From: Empedobacter falsenii | GTDB lineage: Bacteria > Bacteroidota > Bacteroidia > Flavobacteriales > Weeksellaceae | DNA length: 43,683 nucleotides | Reading direction: 5' to 3' | Assembly: GCF_019308355.1 (NCBI RefSeq) | Contig: NZ_JAAGKM010000023.1 | Location: 1-43,683, forward strand | Shown here: positions 25,901 to 34,406 of the stretch, one piece after another | Layout of the letters: each line of letters opens with the position of its first letter | Position numbering within the stretch: the first letter of the stretch is position 1 | Notes under the pieces: generated by a model | Database searches by the model: none | What the model was told of the DNA's origin: nothing | The model's input: only the letters and a program-made list of their open reading frames with translations | Translations under genes and position numbers: made by a program

Positions 25901-28900
25901 CAAACAGGAAGTCTTAATTTGGCAATTCCATTTACAAATAAACAACTGAAAGTGACGGCTGAAGTTTTACGTGATAAATTGACGCCAGGCGCAAAAGAAA
26001 AATGGCAATTAAAAATAGAAGGACCAAATAAAGACAAAGTTTCGGCTGAGGTTTTAGCAAGTATGTATGATGCTTCGTTGGATCAATTTGCGTCGAATTC
26101 TTTAGATTTTAATGTATATAATTTTACGAATTCAAGAAGAAATAATCCATTTAATCTCTATCAATTTTATTCAACAAATTCTTCACGCGCAATTTATTAT
26201 CGTACAAATTATGATTTTTATGCAAGAGGATATGCAGGATTAGACCTTAATTTATTTGATTTTGGATTTAACCAATATCGTATGAATCGTAGGATGATGA
26301 AATCGGTAGCTGCGCCAAGTGCAAATGTAGAAAATGAGTTAGCGGGAAGTGTTGCAGGTATTCAAGTAGAAACTGCTGATGCTGAAGTTGCTTATGTAGC
26401 AAAATCTTCAAATTCAGGAGAAGCTCCAACTGTAATTAGAGGTAATGCTAATTACTATTTAGCAGATAATTCACTTGCACTTTATGTTATAGACGGAATC
26501 GTATATGATAAAATGCCAGAACTTAATCCAGATGATATTCAGTCTATGAATATATTGAAAGGAGGAGAAGCAACAGCTTTATATGGTGCAAGAGGAGCAA
26601 ATGGAGTAGTGGTAATTACAACTAAAAAAGGAGCAAACGCAGCTTTAGATAATGTAAAAGCGCGTACAAATTTAAATGAAACAGCGTTCTTTTATCCAAA
26701 TCTTAAAACAGATTCAAAAGGAAATGTAATTATAGAATTTACAACGCCAGAAAGTTTAACAGAGTGGAAATTCATGGCGATTGCGTATACACCAGACCTT
26801 AAAACAGGTTATTTAGAGCAAAATGTTCGCACCCAAAAAGACTTGATGGTTGTGCCAAATATGCCACGTTTTTTACGAGAAGGTGATCAAATTTCGGTTT
26901 CATCTAAGATTAATAATTTATCAGATAAAGTATTAAATGGTTCTGCGAAATTGATGTTGTTTGATGCGTTTACCAATCAACCAATTGATGCGCAATTTAA
27001 ATTGATAAATGCAGTTCAGGATTTCTCTGTTGCGAAAGGAAGTTCGGATCAAGTGACGTGGACAATTGATGTTCCGAAAAATGTACAAGCGGTTGTTTAT
27101 CGTGTGGTGGCTTCGGCTGGAGATTTTTCTGATGGAGAAGAATCGGCTTTACCAATTTTGACAAATCGCATGATGGTAACAGAAACGTTGCCGATTTATG
27201 TGAAAGAAGGTCAAAAGAAATCGTTCCAATTTGAGAATATGATGAACAATAAATTGACTTCTTTGGATAATTTCAAATTAACGTTTGAGATGACAACGAA
27301 TCCGATTTGGTATGCGATTTTCTCGTTGCCTTATTTGCGCGAATATCCTTACGAATGTGCTGAGCAAGTGTTCTCGCGTTTATATGGAAATATGATTTCG
27401 GAGAAAGTGATTAATTCGAATCCAAAAATTAAAGCTGTTTTTGATGATTGGAACAAAAACGGTGAATTGAAATCGAAATTACAATTGAACCAAGACTTAA
27501 AAAACATCATTTTAGAAGAAACGCCTTGGGTAAAAAATGCGGAAAGCGAAGAAGAGCAAATGAAACAAATTGCGGTTTTATTCCAATTGAATCAAATGCA
27601 AACGGAAATGAAATCGGCTTTCCAAAAATTATCTGATAAACAACTCTCAAATGGTGGTTTCGCTTGGTTTGATGGCGGTCGTCCAAACGAATATATCACA
27701 ACGCATATCGTTTCTGGTTTTGGAAATATGAAGAAAATGGACGTGAATTTCAAAGCATTTGAAATAGATGTAAATCCATTAATCAAAAAAGCGATTCAGT
27801 TTATTGATGATGAGAATTTAAAACGTTTCAAAGAGTTCAAAAAAGATCAAAAATCATTCAAGGATGTTACGTATTCAGACGGTTTACATTATTTATATGC
27901 GCGTTCGTTTTTCTTAGAAGATTATCCGATGTCGAAAGAATTGGAAGAAATGAAAACAGCGATGTTAAAGAATCTAAATGATACAAAATTAGAGTTGTCG
28001 TTGCAACAAAAAGCAATGGCTGCAATTGTGATGAATCGTTTTGGAATGCAGTCTGGTGCTAAGATTGTAGTCAATTCGATCAAAGAAAAAGCAGTAGAAT
28101 CGGATGAAATGGGTATGTATTGGAAAGAAAATCAACCGGGTTGGTTTTGGTATCAAGCGCCTGTAGAAACACAATCGTTGTTAATCGAAGCATTTGACGA
28201 GGTAACAAAAGATGAAAAATCTGTCGAAGAAATGAAAGTTTGGTTATTGAAAAATCGTCAAACAAATCAGTGGAATTCGACAAAAGCAACGACAAAAGCG
28301 GTTTATGCTTTAATGAATTTCGGAAAATCTTGGATAGATGCAGAGAAAGGAATTGAAGTGAAGATCGGAAATCAAAAAATTGATTTAGATAACAATACGC
28401 AATCTGGTTCGGGTTATGTAAAAACTTCTTGGAACAAAGAAGAAATTAAACCTGAAATGGGTAAAGTTGAAGTTTCGAAAACTTCTCCAGGTGTTGCTTG
28501 GGGAGCGATGTATTGGCAATATTTTGAAGATTTAGATAAAATAAAATCTGCCGAAACGGGAATCAAATTCAATAAGAAATTGTTTGTTAAATCGAATTCT
28601 GCAAATGGTCCAATTCTGAAAGAAATTACACCGTCAACACCAATAAAAGTGGGTGATATTGTAACTGTTCGATTAGAGATTTCGGTTGATCGTAACATGC
28701 AGTTTGTACACATCAAAGATATGCGTGCAAGTGGTTTCGAACCTGTGAATGTACTTTCTGGTTACAAATGGAAAGGAGAATTTGGTTATTACGAAAGCAC
28801 GCGCGATGCAGCAACCAATTTCTTTTCGGATTATATGAGAAAAGGAACATATGTTTTCGAATATGATTTGAAAGCGAATAATGCAGGTAATTTCTCGAAC

Positions 28901-28978
28901 GGAATTACATCGATGCAAAATATGTATGCACCAGAATTGAGTGCGCAAAGTGAAGGAATTCGTGTTGAAATTAAATAG
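22919..28978 (+). CDS. Alpha-2-macroglobulin family protein with TonB-plug-like insertion
   Basis: A 2019-residue exported protein of the bacterial alpha-2-macroglobulin family, thought to trap or inhibit foreign proteases in the periplasm. After a signal peptide (about residues 1-18, no lipobox Cys) comes a long helical part (about 20-340), then MG domains with FTDRAIYRPGQTVYFKG near residue 545. The A2M domain follows at about 1250-1350 (LTEWKFMAIAYTPDLKTG), then the thioester domain with the intact motif CAEQ at residues 1480-1483. Between MG part and A2M domain, about residues 1134-1239, lies a SusC-type plug-like segment: AGSVAGIQV, LALYVIDGIVYD, LNPDDIQSMNILKG, ATALYGARGANGVVVITTKK. No pbpC gene is adjacent, unlike the E. 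coli-type locus. A TAACTTG box and a terminator suggest a single-gene unit. Confidence 0.92.
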   Translation: MKQLLFLLLILTNSMLMAQSPTIDQKWKEIDQQMQNGQFKSIQPKIDELKTLSKKQNNQQSYLKALFYEAKIKVATSDETDDVNFVFDLFKKDLDEKSIVNNAIVYSYLAELYQLYYNENRWKINSRTNVENQATNDVRFWTEDTFKKIINDYFSKSIQPKNELINAKSQDYKMILNIANDKKNAQQQFDLTPTLYDVLARNYINYLNENDEKDKANQLLSDLVEINKQKNNENAVLYNELILIDSNRGSTSVQEIIKQKESLATKYPKAWYSSYVYATLATDYYGLQEDKLANVNKIFELQQKVAKLYPNSEELENINNLVSKIKSQELSVQAERYINENQNTPIQLTHKNLSQVFVRIFAYNEGFDGKDKVQALNVYNENKIAEAQKFLNSLQVVDQYTIDVKSFEDYQNHSTIVKLNPLKSGRYIVLFSNNSEFKINTKDDIDYLDIMVSKYAINSLNEKVSVVNRETGKPESNVAVEFSNLSDYNKKEFKILTSDKDGIITIPSGWRNLQYRVKDEHTIYSTYYYDYDRYDEDDDSSVKIFTDRAIYRPGQTVYFKGIYYSSNDKSRNVVPNSKLTIALFDVNGKELSKVDLTTNEFGSVNGSFVLPSSALTGNFTIRPVNVQGYYSFKVEEYKRPKFKVEIEKNKGVYSLNDKVKVEGKAIAFSGANIDNAKVSYRVYRQEIFTFWPWYRSIPADRGEREEITFGDTTTDAEGKFNFEFVAKPASEKKKDEVRTYNYFIEVNATDINGETQSESSSVKVGDTRMSLNVAVSEKTKADDLKAFKVEVKNLNDEKLDGKGLIEIYLLNAPKEVVRRQKFITDYNIYTKEEFKKLFPNEPYGDEINPKTWTTNQKVFESDFDTKVSDEIKFNQASNLEEGYYVIKGFVMDGTQKVEVDKLVYVSNEKKANEIKTLLAVSPNQSTYQPKDVAKIEFKSGSKNTFVYYEVEANQTIIEKGFLDLSKKSVVEIPIKEEYRGGIYVNYAMTKFNDVQTGSLNLAIPFTNKQLKVTAEVLRDKLTPGAKEKWQLKIEGPNKDKVSAEVLASMYDASLDQFASNSLDFNVYNFTNSRRNNPFNLYQFYSTNSSRAIYYRTNYDFYARGYAGLDLNLFDFGFNQYRMNRRMMKSVAAPSANVENELAGSVAGIQVETADAEVAYVAKSSNSGEAPTVIRGNANYYLADNSLALYVIDGIVYDKMPELNPDDIQSMNILKGGEATALYGARGANGVVVITTKKGANAALDNVKARTNLNETAFFYPNLKTDSKGNVIIEFTTPESLTEWKFMAIAYTPDLKTGYLEQNVRTQKDLMVVPNMPRFLREGDQISVSSKINNLSDKVLNGSAKLMLFDAFTNQPIDAQFKLINAVQDFSVAKGSSDQVTWTIDVPKNVQAVVYRVVASAGDFSDGEESALPILTNRMMVTETLPIYVKEGQKKSFQFENMMNNKLTSLDNFKLTFEMTTNPIWYAIFSLPYLREYPYECAEQVFSRLYGNMISEKVINSNPKIKAVFDDWNKNGELKSKLQLNQDLKNIILEETPWVKNAESEEEQMKQIAVLFQLNQMQTEMKSAFQKLSDKQLSNGGFAWFDGGRPNEYITTHIVSGFGNMKKMDVNFKAFEIDVNPLIKKAIQFIDDENLKRFKEFKKDQKSFKDVTYSDGLHYLYARSFFLEDYPMSKELEEMKTAMLKNLNDTKLELSLQQKAMAAIVMNRFGMQSGAKIVVNSIKEKAVESDEMGMYWKENQPGWFWYQAPVETQSLLIEAFDEVTKDEKSVEEMKVWLLKNRQTNQWNSTKATTKAVYALMNFGKSWIDAEKGIEVKIGNQKIDLDNNTQSGSGYVKTSWNKEEIKPEMGKVEVSKTSPGVAWGAMYWQYFEDLDKIKSAETGIKFNKKLFVKSNSANGPILKEITPSTPIKVGDIVTVRLEISVDRNMQFVHIKDMRASGFEPVNVLSGYKWKGEFGYYESTRDAATNFFSDYMRKGTYVFEYDLKANNAGNFSNGITSMQNMYAPELSAQSEGIRVEIK

Positions 28979-29001
28979 ATTTTAACTTGTAAGTTTAATA
29001 A

Positions 29002-29035
29002 TAAAGGCAAGATTTTTAATCTTGCCTTTATTTTG
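29002..29035 (+). terminator. Terminator of the alpha-2-macroglobulin gene
   Basis: A 13-bp stem (TAAAGGCAAGATT with AATCTTGCCTTTA, 3-nt loop) is followed by TTTT. Confidence 0.85.
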
Positions 29036-29040
29036 GTTAA

Positions 29041-29242
29041 AAGATACCTAAGAGTTGGTGAACTCTTAAGCAAGAGTTTAGTAATTCCTGCTTAGCTTTC
29101 TTTTGATTTATGAGTTGCGTGAGTTACGAGATTAGTGTTTCGAATTTTACACTTTGTAAAACATATTACGTACAACTTAAAACGTTAAGCGTATCACATA
29201 CAATTCAAGATTTTATTTATCTTTAAAATCAAATAACACTAA
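29041..29242. other. Non-coding gap with hairpin and ACTTA-like low-complexity DNA
   Basis: TAAGAGTT and AACTCTTA (29049-29068) form a short hairpin with a 4-nt loop and no T run. From about 29105 to 29190 there are short variants of ACTTA and GTTACG that resemble the stretch at 327-383. Otherwise it only holds the upstream region of the serine hydrolase gene. Confidence 0.35.
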
Positions 29243-30343
29243 ATGAAGAAAAGACTTCTACTCAATATTGTACTCATTCCTTTTATCGGATTTGCGCAGC
29301 TGCAAACCATTTTTCAATCTAAAATAGATTCGATTTACGAAAAAAATAAAAACGCTGTCGGAATTATTGTTCACGTTGAAGCACCAGAACAAAACATTTC
29401 GTGGAGTTATGCAAAAGGAGTTTTGGATATTAAAACCAACGAAATTTTAAACAGCCAACAACCGGTTTTAATCGCAAGTAATACCAAACCTTATGTAGCT
29501 GCTGCAATTTTGCGTTTGGTAGAAAAAGGTCAAGTTAGAATTAACCAATCGATCAAGAATTTATTGTCTAAGAAGACTCGTAAATTGCTCGAAAAAGATG
29601 GTTATGATTTGAATACGATAACAGTCAAACATTTGTTGTCGCACACTTCTGGAATACAAGATTATGTCGATGATGCGTATTTTGAATTAGTTAATCAGCG
29701 ACCGCAATATAAATGGACGAAGGAGGAACAAATAAAACGAGCAATGGAAATCGGAAGTCCACAAAAAGTAGGAGAAAAGTTTAGTTACGGTGATATCAAT
29801 TATTTGCTTTTAGCAGAAATTATTGAGCAAAAAACACATCAACCTTTTTATAAAGCAATTCGAGATTTGTTAAAGTATAAAGAATTAGGTTTGACACAAA
29901 CGTGGTTTATCGATTTGGAAAAATATCCACAACAAACGCTTCCGCTAGCTCATCAATATGCAGATAAATACAAGTGGGATTCGTATGATCTGAATCCTTC
30001 GTGGGATTTGTATGGTGGTGGTGGAATAGCTTCGACAGCGAAAGAATCGGCTCTGTTTTTTCAGTATTTGTTTGAAGGGAAAATTATTCAGAATAAACAA
30101 ATTTTGGATTCGATGTCAACATATGTTTTACCTTCGGATCAATCGAAATATTGTTTGGGAATTTATCATTTTGATATGGGATTCAATGCCTATTATCATG
30201 GTGGTTGGTGGGGAACAGATGTGATTTATTCGCCAGAAACTAATGCGACAATTACAGTTTTTATCTTGCAAAAAGGGTTTCAACATATCATTAATCCTTT
30301 TATTGGAAAAGAATTTCTGAAGTTGTTGATGAAGAAGAGTTAG
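29243..30343 (+). CDS. Secreted serine hydrolase of the beta-lactamase (class C-like) family
   Basis: A 366-residue exported protein (signal peptide about residues 1-18, IGFAQ) of the AmpC/penicillin-binding-like serine hydrolases. The active-site motifs are visible: SNTK (the SxxK nucleophile and Lys, near residue 79), a YGDINY segment for the YxN motif near residue 184, and HGGWWG near residue 320 in place of KTG. Members act as D,D-peptidases, esterases or D-amino-acid hydrolases; the substrate cannot be told. It is not a typical beta-lactamase, so no resistance role is claimed. It has its own upstream region behind the macroglobulin terminator. Confidence 0.9.
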   Translation: MKKRLLLNIVLIPFIGFAQLQTIFQSKIDSIYEKNKNAVGIIVHVEAPEQNISWSYAKGVLDIKTNEILNSQQPVLIASNTKPYVAAAILRLVEKGQVRINQSIKNLLSKKTRKLLEKDGYDLNTITVKHLLSHTSGIQDYVDDAYFELVNQRPQYKWTKEEQIKRAMEIGSPQKVGEKFSYGDINYLLLAEIIEQKTHQPFYKAIRDLLKYKELGLTQTWFIDLEKYPQQTLPLAHQYADKYKWDSYDLNPSWDLYGGGGIASTAKESALFFQYLFEGKIIQNKQILDSMSTYVLPSDQSKYCLGIYHFDMGFNAYYHGGWWGTDVIYSPETNATITVFILQKGFQHIINPFIGKEFLKLLMKKS

Positions 30344-30407
30344 AATTTTGAATAATTTTCTCATAAGATTTGACATTTTTTTAATTCATTCTAAGTATAA
30401 AACTTTC

Positions 30408-30415
30408 TAAATTTG
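30408..30415 (+). promoter_or_regulatory. -7 box of the phosphodiesterase gene, leaderless geometry
   Basis: TAAATTTG, then AGGC, then the ATG. This is the fourth case in the window of exactly 4 bases between the box and the start codon. Confidence 0.5.
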
Positions 30416-30419
30416 AGGC

Positions 30420-31688
30420 ATGAAAAAATCAATACTTAGTATATTTTCTGCAATTGTTTTAACGTTCTCAGTTACAGCAAATGCACAAGAAATCGAAGAA
30501 CAAATCGTAATCGAAAATCGTGTAAATGATGCCAAACAACAAGATAAACCTTATGTTATCTTGATTTCGGCAGATGGTTTTCGTTATGATTATGCTCAAA
30601 AACATGAAGCTAAAAATCTATTAGCTTTGGCTAAAAATGGAGTGAAAGCAGATGCCATGTATCCGTCTTTTCCTTCTGTTACATTTCCAAATCATTATAC
30701 AATTGTAACTGGTTTAACACCTATTCATCATGGTTTGGTAGGAAATAATATGTTAGACAGAGAAGTTGGTGATCGTTATTTATTGGGAAATAGAAATGCA
30801 GTTATCAATCCGAAATGGTACGGAGGAACGCCAATCTGGAACCTTGCAGAACAGAACAAAATGTTAGCTGCTTGTTACTATTGGCCAGGTTCGGAAGCGC
30901 CTATTAATGGTATGTTCCCAACGTATTCGTACAAGTATTCGGAAAAATCACCAATTGATTACCGTATTCAGCAAGTTGTAAATTGGTTGGAGTTACCAGC
31001 TGAAAAACGTCCACATTTAATTACGTTTTATTTTCCGGAAGTAGATCACGCAGGGCATTCTTTTGGTCCTGATGCACCTGAAACAAAGGAAGCTGTACAA
31101 TTTGTAGATCAATCAATCAAGAAATTGAATGATGAGGTTGCAAAAACAGGTTTGAAAGTGAATTTTGTTTTTGTTTCTGATCATGGAATGACAAGAATTG
31201 ATGATGAAAATCCATTGAAATTGCCAATTAAAATTGATGAATCAAAAGTACAAGTTGCTTCAAATGGTTCTTATGTAAGTCTTTTTGTAAAAGATAAAAA
31301 TGATATCGAATCAATTTACAAAGAAATAAAAGCAGTTCAGAATAATACGTTCGAAGTGTATAAAACAACAAATGTCCCATCTAAATATCATTTTGATAAA
31401 AAGAATGATCGATACAATCGTATTGGAGATATTATTTTGATTGCACATGCTCCAAACTATTTCTCAAACAAAAATGCACCGAAAGGTTCGCATGGTTTTT
31501 ATGTAAAAGAAACGCCAGAAATGAAAGCGACTTTTATGGCTTGGGGACCAAATATTAAGTCTGGTAAAGAGATTAAAGTTTTTCCAAATACAGAAATCTA
31601 TCCAATGCTTGCGAAGATATTAGGTTTACCAATTCAAGAAAAAATTGATGGAACAAATCAATTAGCCAATAAAATTTTGGTGAAATAA
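30420..31688 (+). CDS. ENPP-type nucleotide pyrophosphatase/phosphodiesterase
   Basis: A 422-residue exported enzyme (signal peptide about residues 1-22, ANAQ) of the alkaline phosphatase superfamily, ectonucleotide pyrophosphatase/phosphodiesterase type. The first metal Asp lies in VILISADGFRYDY, the nucleophile Thr in PSVTFPNHYTIVTG near residue 91, the second metal site in FPEVDHAGHSFGPD, and FVSDHGM contributes Asp-His. A late His is in KGSHGFY. Expected role: cleavage of phosphodiester or pyrophosphate bonds in nucleotides or lipids in the periplasm. It is 76 bases behind the serine hydrolase but has its own -7 box. A terminator follows. Confidence 0.93.
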   Translation: MKKSILSIFSAIVLTFSVTANAQEIEEQIVIENRVNDAKQQDKPYVILISADGFRYDYAQKHEAKNLLALAKNGVKADAMYPSFPSVTFPNHYTIVTGLTPIHHGLVGNNMLDREVGDRYLLGNRNAVINPKWYGGTPIWNLAEQNKMLAACYYWPGSEAPINGMFPTYSYKYSEKSPIDYRIQQVVNWLELPAEKRPHLITFYFPEVDHAGHSFGPDAPETKEAVQFVDQSIKKLNDEVAKTGLKVNFVFVSDHGMTRIDDENPLKLPIKIDESKVQVASNGSYVSLFVKDKNDIESIYKEIKAVQNNTFEVYKTTNVPSKYHFDKKNDRYNRIGDIILIAHAPNYFSNKNAPKGSHGFYVKETPEMKATFMAWGPNIKSGKEIKVFPNTEIYPMLAKILGLPIQEKIDGTNQLANKILVK

Positions 31689-31709
31689 TTTAGATTTTAC
31701 TCAAAATAC

Positions 31710-31741
31710 AAAGCCAACTTATTAAGAGTTGGCTTTTTTTG
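31710..31741 (+). terminator. Terminator of the phosphodiesterase gene
   Basis: AAAGCCAACT pairs with AGTTGGCTTT, followed by a T run. The left arm starts with only a short A stretch, so it fits the plus strand best, but it may also stop the convergent EamA transcript. Confidence 0.8.
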
Positions 31742-31784
31742 TTATTGAATTTTCATTGACTTATAAGAATTCGTCATTTTGAAT

Positions 31785-32738
31785 TTATTTTTTCTTAAAA
31801 TTCAGATTTGATATAATAATAGCAAAAATAATAACGGCGATTCCTGTCCATTGTATTGCGAGTACTTGTTCATGTAAAAGCACAAAAGCCATGGTTACTG
31901 AAACGGGTAATTCTAACGAAGAAACAATACTTCCCAAACCTAATCCTGTGTGCGGAAAACCTTTGTTTAAAAGAATAGGAGGTAAGACAGTTCCGAAAAT
32001 TGCCAACGGTAATCCCCAAGTATAAAAAATGCTAAAATTGAATGCATGAATTCCATTTACATCATTTGAAAAGTTGTTGTAAAAGCTCATTAAACCATCA
32101 AAGTAATAAGGTCCGATTTGGCTAAAAAACAAAAATAGAGACACAATAATAGAACCTCCAAAAAGCATCCACAAACTTTTTTTATAAGCTGGTAAATAAT
32201 TGGCTAAACTATTCGATGTAAACATGGTAGTCGTAAAAGAACAAGCTGCTAAAAATCCCCAAAACAATCCTTTAGGATTTAACTCGACTTCTTGGTTGAT
32301 TAAATTTGTTGCCAAAACAGTTCCAAATAATACCAAAACCATTGCAATTAATTTTTTGGCAGAAGGAAATTGTTTTCCCAAAATACTCTCAACCAAAATA
32401 CTAATCCAAACCGTTTGCATCAACAATACAATTGCGATTGACACATTGATATATTGTACCGCTAGATAGTAAAATAAACTTGTGAAACCTAACGAAGTTC
32501 CAGCAAGAATCAACCTTTTTTTATCTTTTTGTTCAATCTTTGGTAAATCTTTTTTACTCATCATAAATAAGTTGATGATTCCCAAAATCAAAATTCCTAA
32601 TACAAACTGAGAAGTTGTTACCTCGGCAGTCGTATAGCCTTGATCGTATGCAATTTTTACAAATGTTGCTAACATTCCGTAGAAGCTAGCGCCCATTGCA
32701 ACGAACAAAACTCCCTTCAAAATACTTTTATTTTCCAT
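31785..32738 (-). CDS. EamA/DMT family transporter
   Basis: A 317-residue inner-membrane protein of the drug/metabolite transporter superfamily with about ten hydrophobic segments in two EamA repeats (about residues 5-140 and 160-312). The first repeat opens with GVLFVAMGASFYGMLATFVKIA and the last segment is IQWTGIAVIIFAIIISNL. It probably exports or imports a small metabolite; the family does not allow a substrate call. No catalytic neighbour gives a clue: it is preceded by a deoxynucleoside kinase whose terminator separates the two. Confidence 0.92.
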   Translation of the reverse strand: MENKSILKGVLFVAMGASFYGMLATFVKIAYDQGYTTAEVTTSQFVLGILILGIINLFMMSKKDLPKIEQKDKKRLILAGTSLGFTSLFYYLAVQYINVSIAIVLLMQTVWISILVESILGKQFPSAKKLIAMVLVLFGTVLATNLINQEVELNPKGLFWGFLAACSFTTTMFTSNSLANYLPAYKKSLWMLFGGSIIVSLFLFFSQIGPYYFDGLMSFYNNFSNDVNGIHAFNFSIFYTWGLPLAIFGTVLPPILLNKGFPHTGLGLGSIVSSLELPVSVTMAFVLLHEQVLAIQWTGIAVIIFAIIISNLNFKKK

Positions 32739-32750
32739 AATTTTTTACGC

Positions 32751-32785
32751 AAAAAAACGGCCTGATTAAATTTAAAATCAAGCCG
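32751..32785 (-). terminator. Terminator of the deoxynucleoside kinase gene
   Basis: On the minus strand CGGCTTGATT pairs with AATCAGGCCG (one T-G pair), then TTTTTTT. The same pair would be a C-A mismatch on the plus strand. Confidence 0.8.
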
Positions 32786-32809
32786 TGCAAGTTACTTTAT
32801 TTTTTCTGA

Positions 32810-33424
32810 CTAAAAAAGTCCGTTAATTTCTCCTTCTATTTTATTGAAAATGAATCCTAAATCTTCTTTATTTTCAACAAAATCTAAATTATCCACGTCG
32901 ATTACCAACACTTTTCCTTCTTTATAATTCGAAATCCACTTGTCATATTTCTCGTTTAGACGATTCAAATAATCAATACTAATTGAATTTTCGTAATCGC
33001 GACCGCGTTTCTGAATTTGCGAAACCAATGTAGGAATTGAAGCTTTAAGATAAATCAATAAATCTGGTGCTTCTACAAAACTTGTCATCAAATTAAAAAC
33101 ACGCAAATAGTTGTTATAATCTCTTGTAGACAATAATCCCATATCGTTCAAGTTACTCGCAAAAATATGCGCATCTTCGTAAATTGTACGATCCTGAATA
33201 ATGTCTTTTCCGCTTTCTCTAATCTCTTTTACTTGATTAAAACGGCTTCCTAAGAAATAAATCTGAAGATTGAACGCCCATTTTTCCATGTCGTTGTAAA
33301 AATCATCCAAATACGGATTCATTTCTACATCTTCAAACTGAGCTGTCCAGTTGTATTGTTTTGCTAAAAGGTTTGTTAGAGTAGTTTTACCTGCTCCAAT
33401 ATTTCCGGCTATGGCGATATGCAT
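32810..33424 (-). CDS. Deoxynucleoside kinase
   Basis: A 204-residue kinase of the dCK/dGK family that phosphorylates deoxynucleosides for dNTP salvage. The P-loop is at the very N-terminus (IAIAGNIGAGKTTL), the substrate-binding Glu is in EDVEMNPYLDDFY, and DRTIYEDAHIF carries the DR-S/T motif region. The lid region is QKRGRDYENSI. The length is normal. It has the most complete promoter of a protein gene in this window and its own terminator, so it is a single-gene unit. Which base it prefers cannot be told. Confidence 0.92.
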   Translation of the reverse strand: MHIAIAGNIGAGKTTLTNLLAKQYNWTAQFEDVEMNPYLDDFYNDMEKWAFNLQIYFLGSRFNQVKEIRESGKDIIQDRTIYEDAHIFASNLNDMGLLSTRDYNNYLRVFNLMTSFVEAPDLLIYLKASIPTLVSQIQKRGRDYENSISIDYLNRLNEKYDKWISNYKEGKVLVIDVDNLDFVENKEDLGFIFNKIEGEINGLF

Positions 33425-33446
33425 TTTCCAATTATTTTAACGTTTG

Positions 33447-33478
33447 CAAATATACTAAAGCTTAATTTTCAAAACAAA
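33447..33478 (-). promoter_or_regulatory. Promoter of the deoxynucleoside kinase gene
   Basis: On the minus strand TTTG (33475-33478), a 20-base spacer and TATATTTG (33447-33454) match both elements of the Bacteroidota promoter. The leader is about 20 bases. Confidence 0.7.
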
Positions 33479-33614
33479 ATCTAAGCTAGCGACTCATAGA
33501 AAAATCTTTTTTTAGAAAAAAATTATTCCGATTGATTTATGAATTTTTATTCAATTATAAATTAAAAATAAATAAGGATTAGTAATTAGTTTTAATTGAT
33601 TAAATAGTTTATTA

Positions 33615-34406
33615 TTAATTATTTGTACTTAAAATAGTATAAGTGTAAATTTTATTTTCGACCAAAGTATAAAGATTTTTTTCGCTAAACGCAAAACTTT
33701 TTACATTTTCTAAATCAATAAAAGTCGTCAAATTTTGATTGACAATATTTTTTGATATTAGCTTATTGTCATTTATATAGAAAATAACATCTTTATAAAA
33801 ATAAAAAGGTTGCTGATTGGTGTCAAATTCAAAATTAGATTTGAAATTTCCATAATCATCGTAAACATAAATTGTTTTCTGACCTTTTAAATACACCAAA
33901 TTTTTGTACACATGTATTTTATCGATTGATTGATCATTATACTTCAAATAAATTTGTTTTGATGTCAGAATTGGTTTTTGTAACTGATAATTATAGTAAA
34001 CAATTTTATTCCCGATTAAATCATAAAACCAACAAAATTGCGTGTCAACAACTTTTAATGCAGCTGGCATAAAATCGTTTGATTTAATCTTTACAATATC
34101 CTGAATAGGATTCAAATCTTCATCTAAAATAGTGAGTTGATTAAAATTTGAATATACATAAGCTCGAAGTGGATTATTGACATCAACTGAAGTAATAATA
34201 TTCTTGAGATCAATACTTTTGTTCTTTTTCGACTGAAATATTTTTTCAATTCTAGTATCTGAAATCAAATAAATCGAATTATTTAGATCAGTATCAATTG
34301 ATTTGATTGTCCTATTTTCAATCAAAACTGAATCTTTTAACTCAAACTTTTGAGAAAAAACAGTGATAAATGCAGAAACAAAAATAATTGAAAAAATGGT
34401 TTTCAT
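33615..34406 (-). CDS. Secreted protein of unknown function, possibly beta-propeller-like
   Basis: I do not recognise a family. The 263-residue product has a signal peptide (about residues 1-18, VFSQ). The mature part consists of short beta-strand-like segments of 30-40 residues with D-x-x-N or Y-x-x-x turns (for example SIDTDLNNSIYLISD, YVYDDYGNFKSNFEF, YFYKDVIFYINDNKL), as in degenerate beta-propellers. The start codon follows the stop of the TSUP transporter gene without a gap (TAA ATG on the minus strand), so the two are co-transcribed and may be translationally coupled. A link to transport is possible but not shown. Confidence 0.82.
   Translation of the reverse strand: MKTIFSIIFVSAFITVFSQKFELKDSVLIENRTIKSIDTDLNNSIYLISDTRIEKIFQSKKNKSIDLKNIITSVDVNNPLRAYVYSNFNQLTILDEDLNPIQDIVKIKSNDFMPAALKVVDTQFCWFYDLIGNKIVYYNYQLQKPILTSKQIYLKYNDQSIDKIHVYKNLVYLKGQKTIYVYDDYGNFKSNFEFDTNQQPFYFYKDVIFYINDNKLISKNIVNQNLTTFIDLENVKSFAFSEKNLYTLVENKIYTYTILSTNN

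Noticed and set aside
29243-30343. Beta-lactamase resistance gene
   Set aside because: Only the general SxxK/YxN/HxG serine hydrolase motifs are present; the family is mostly peptidases and esterases.
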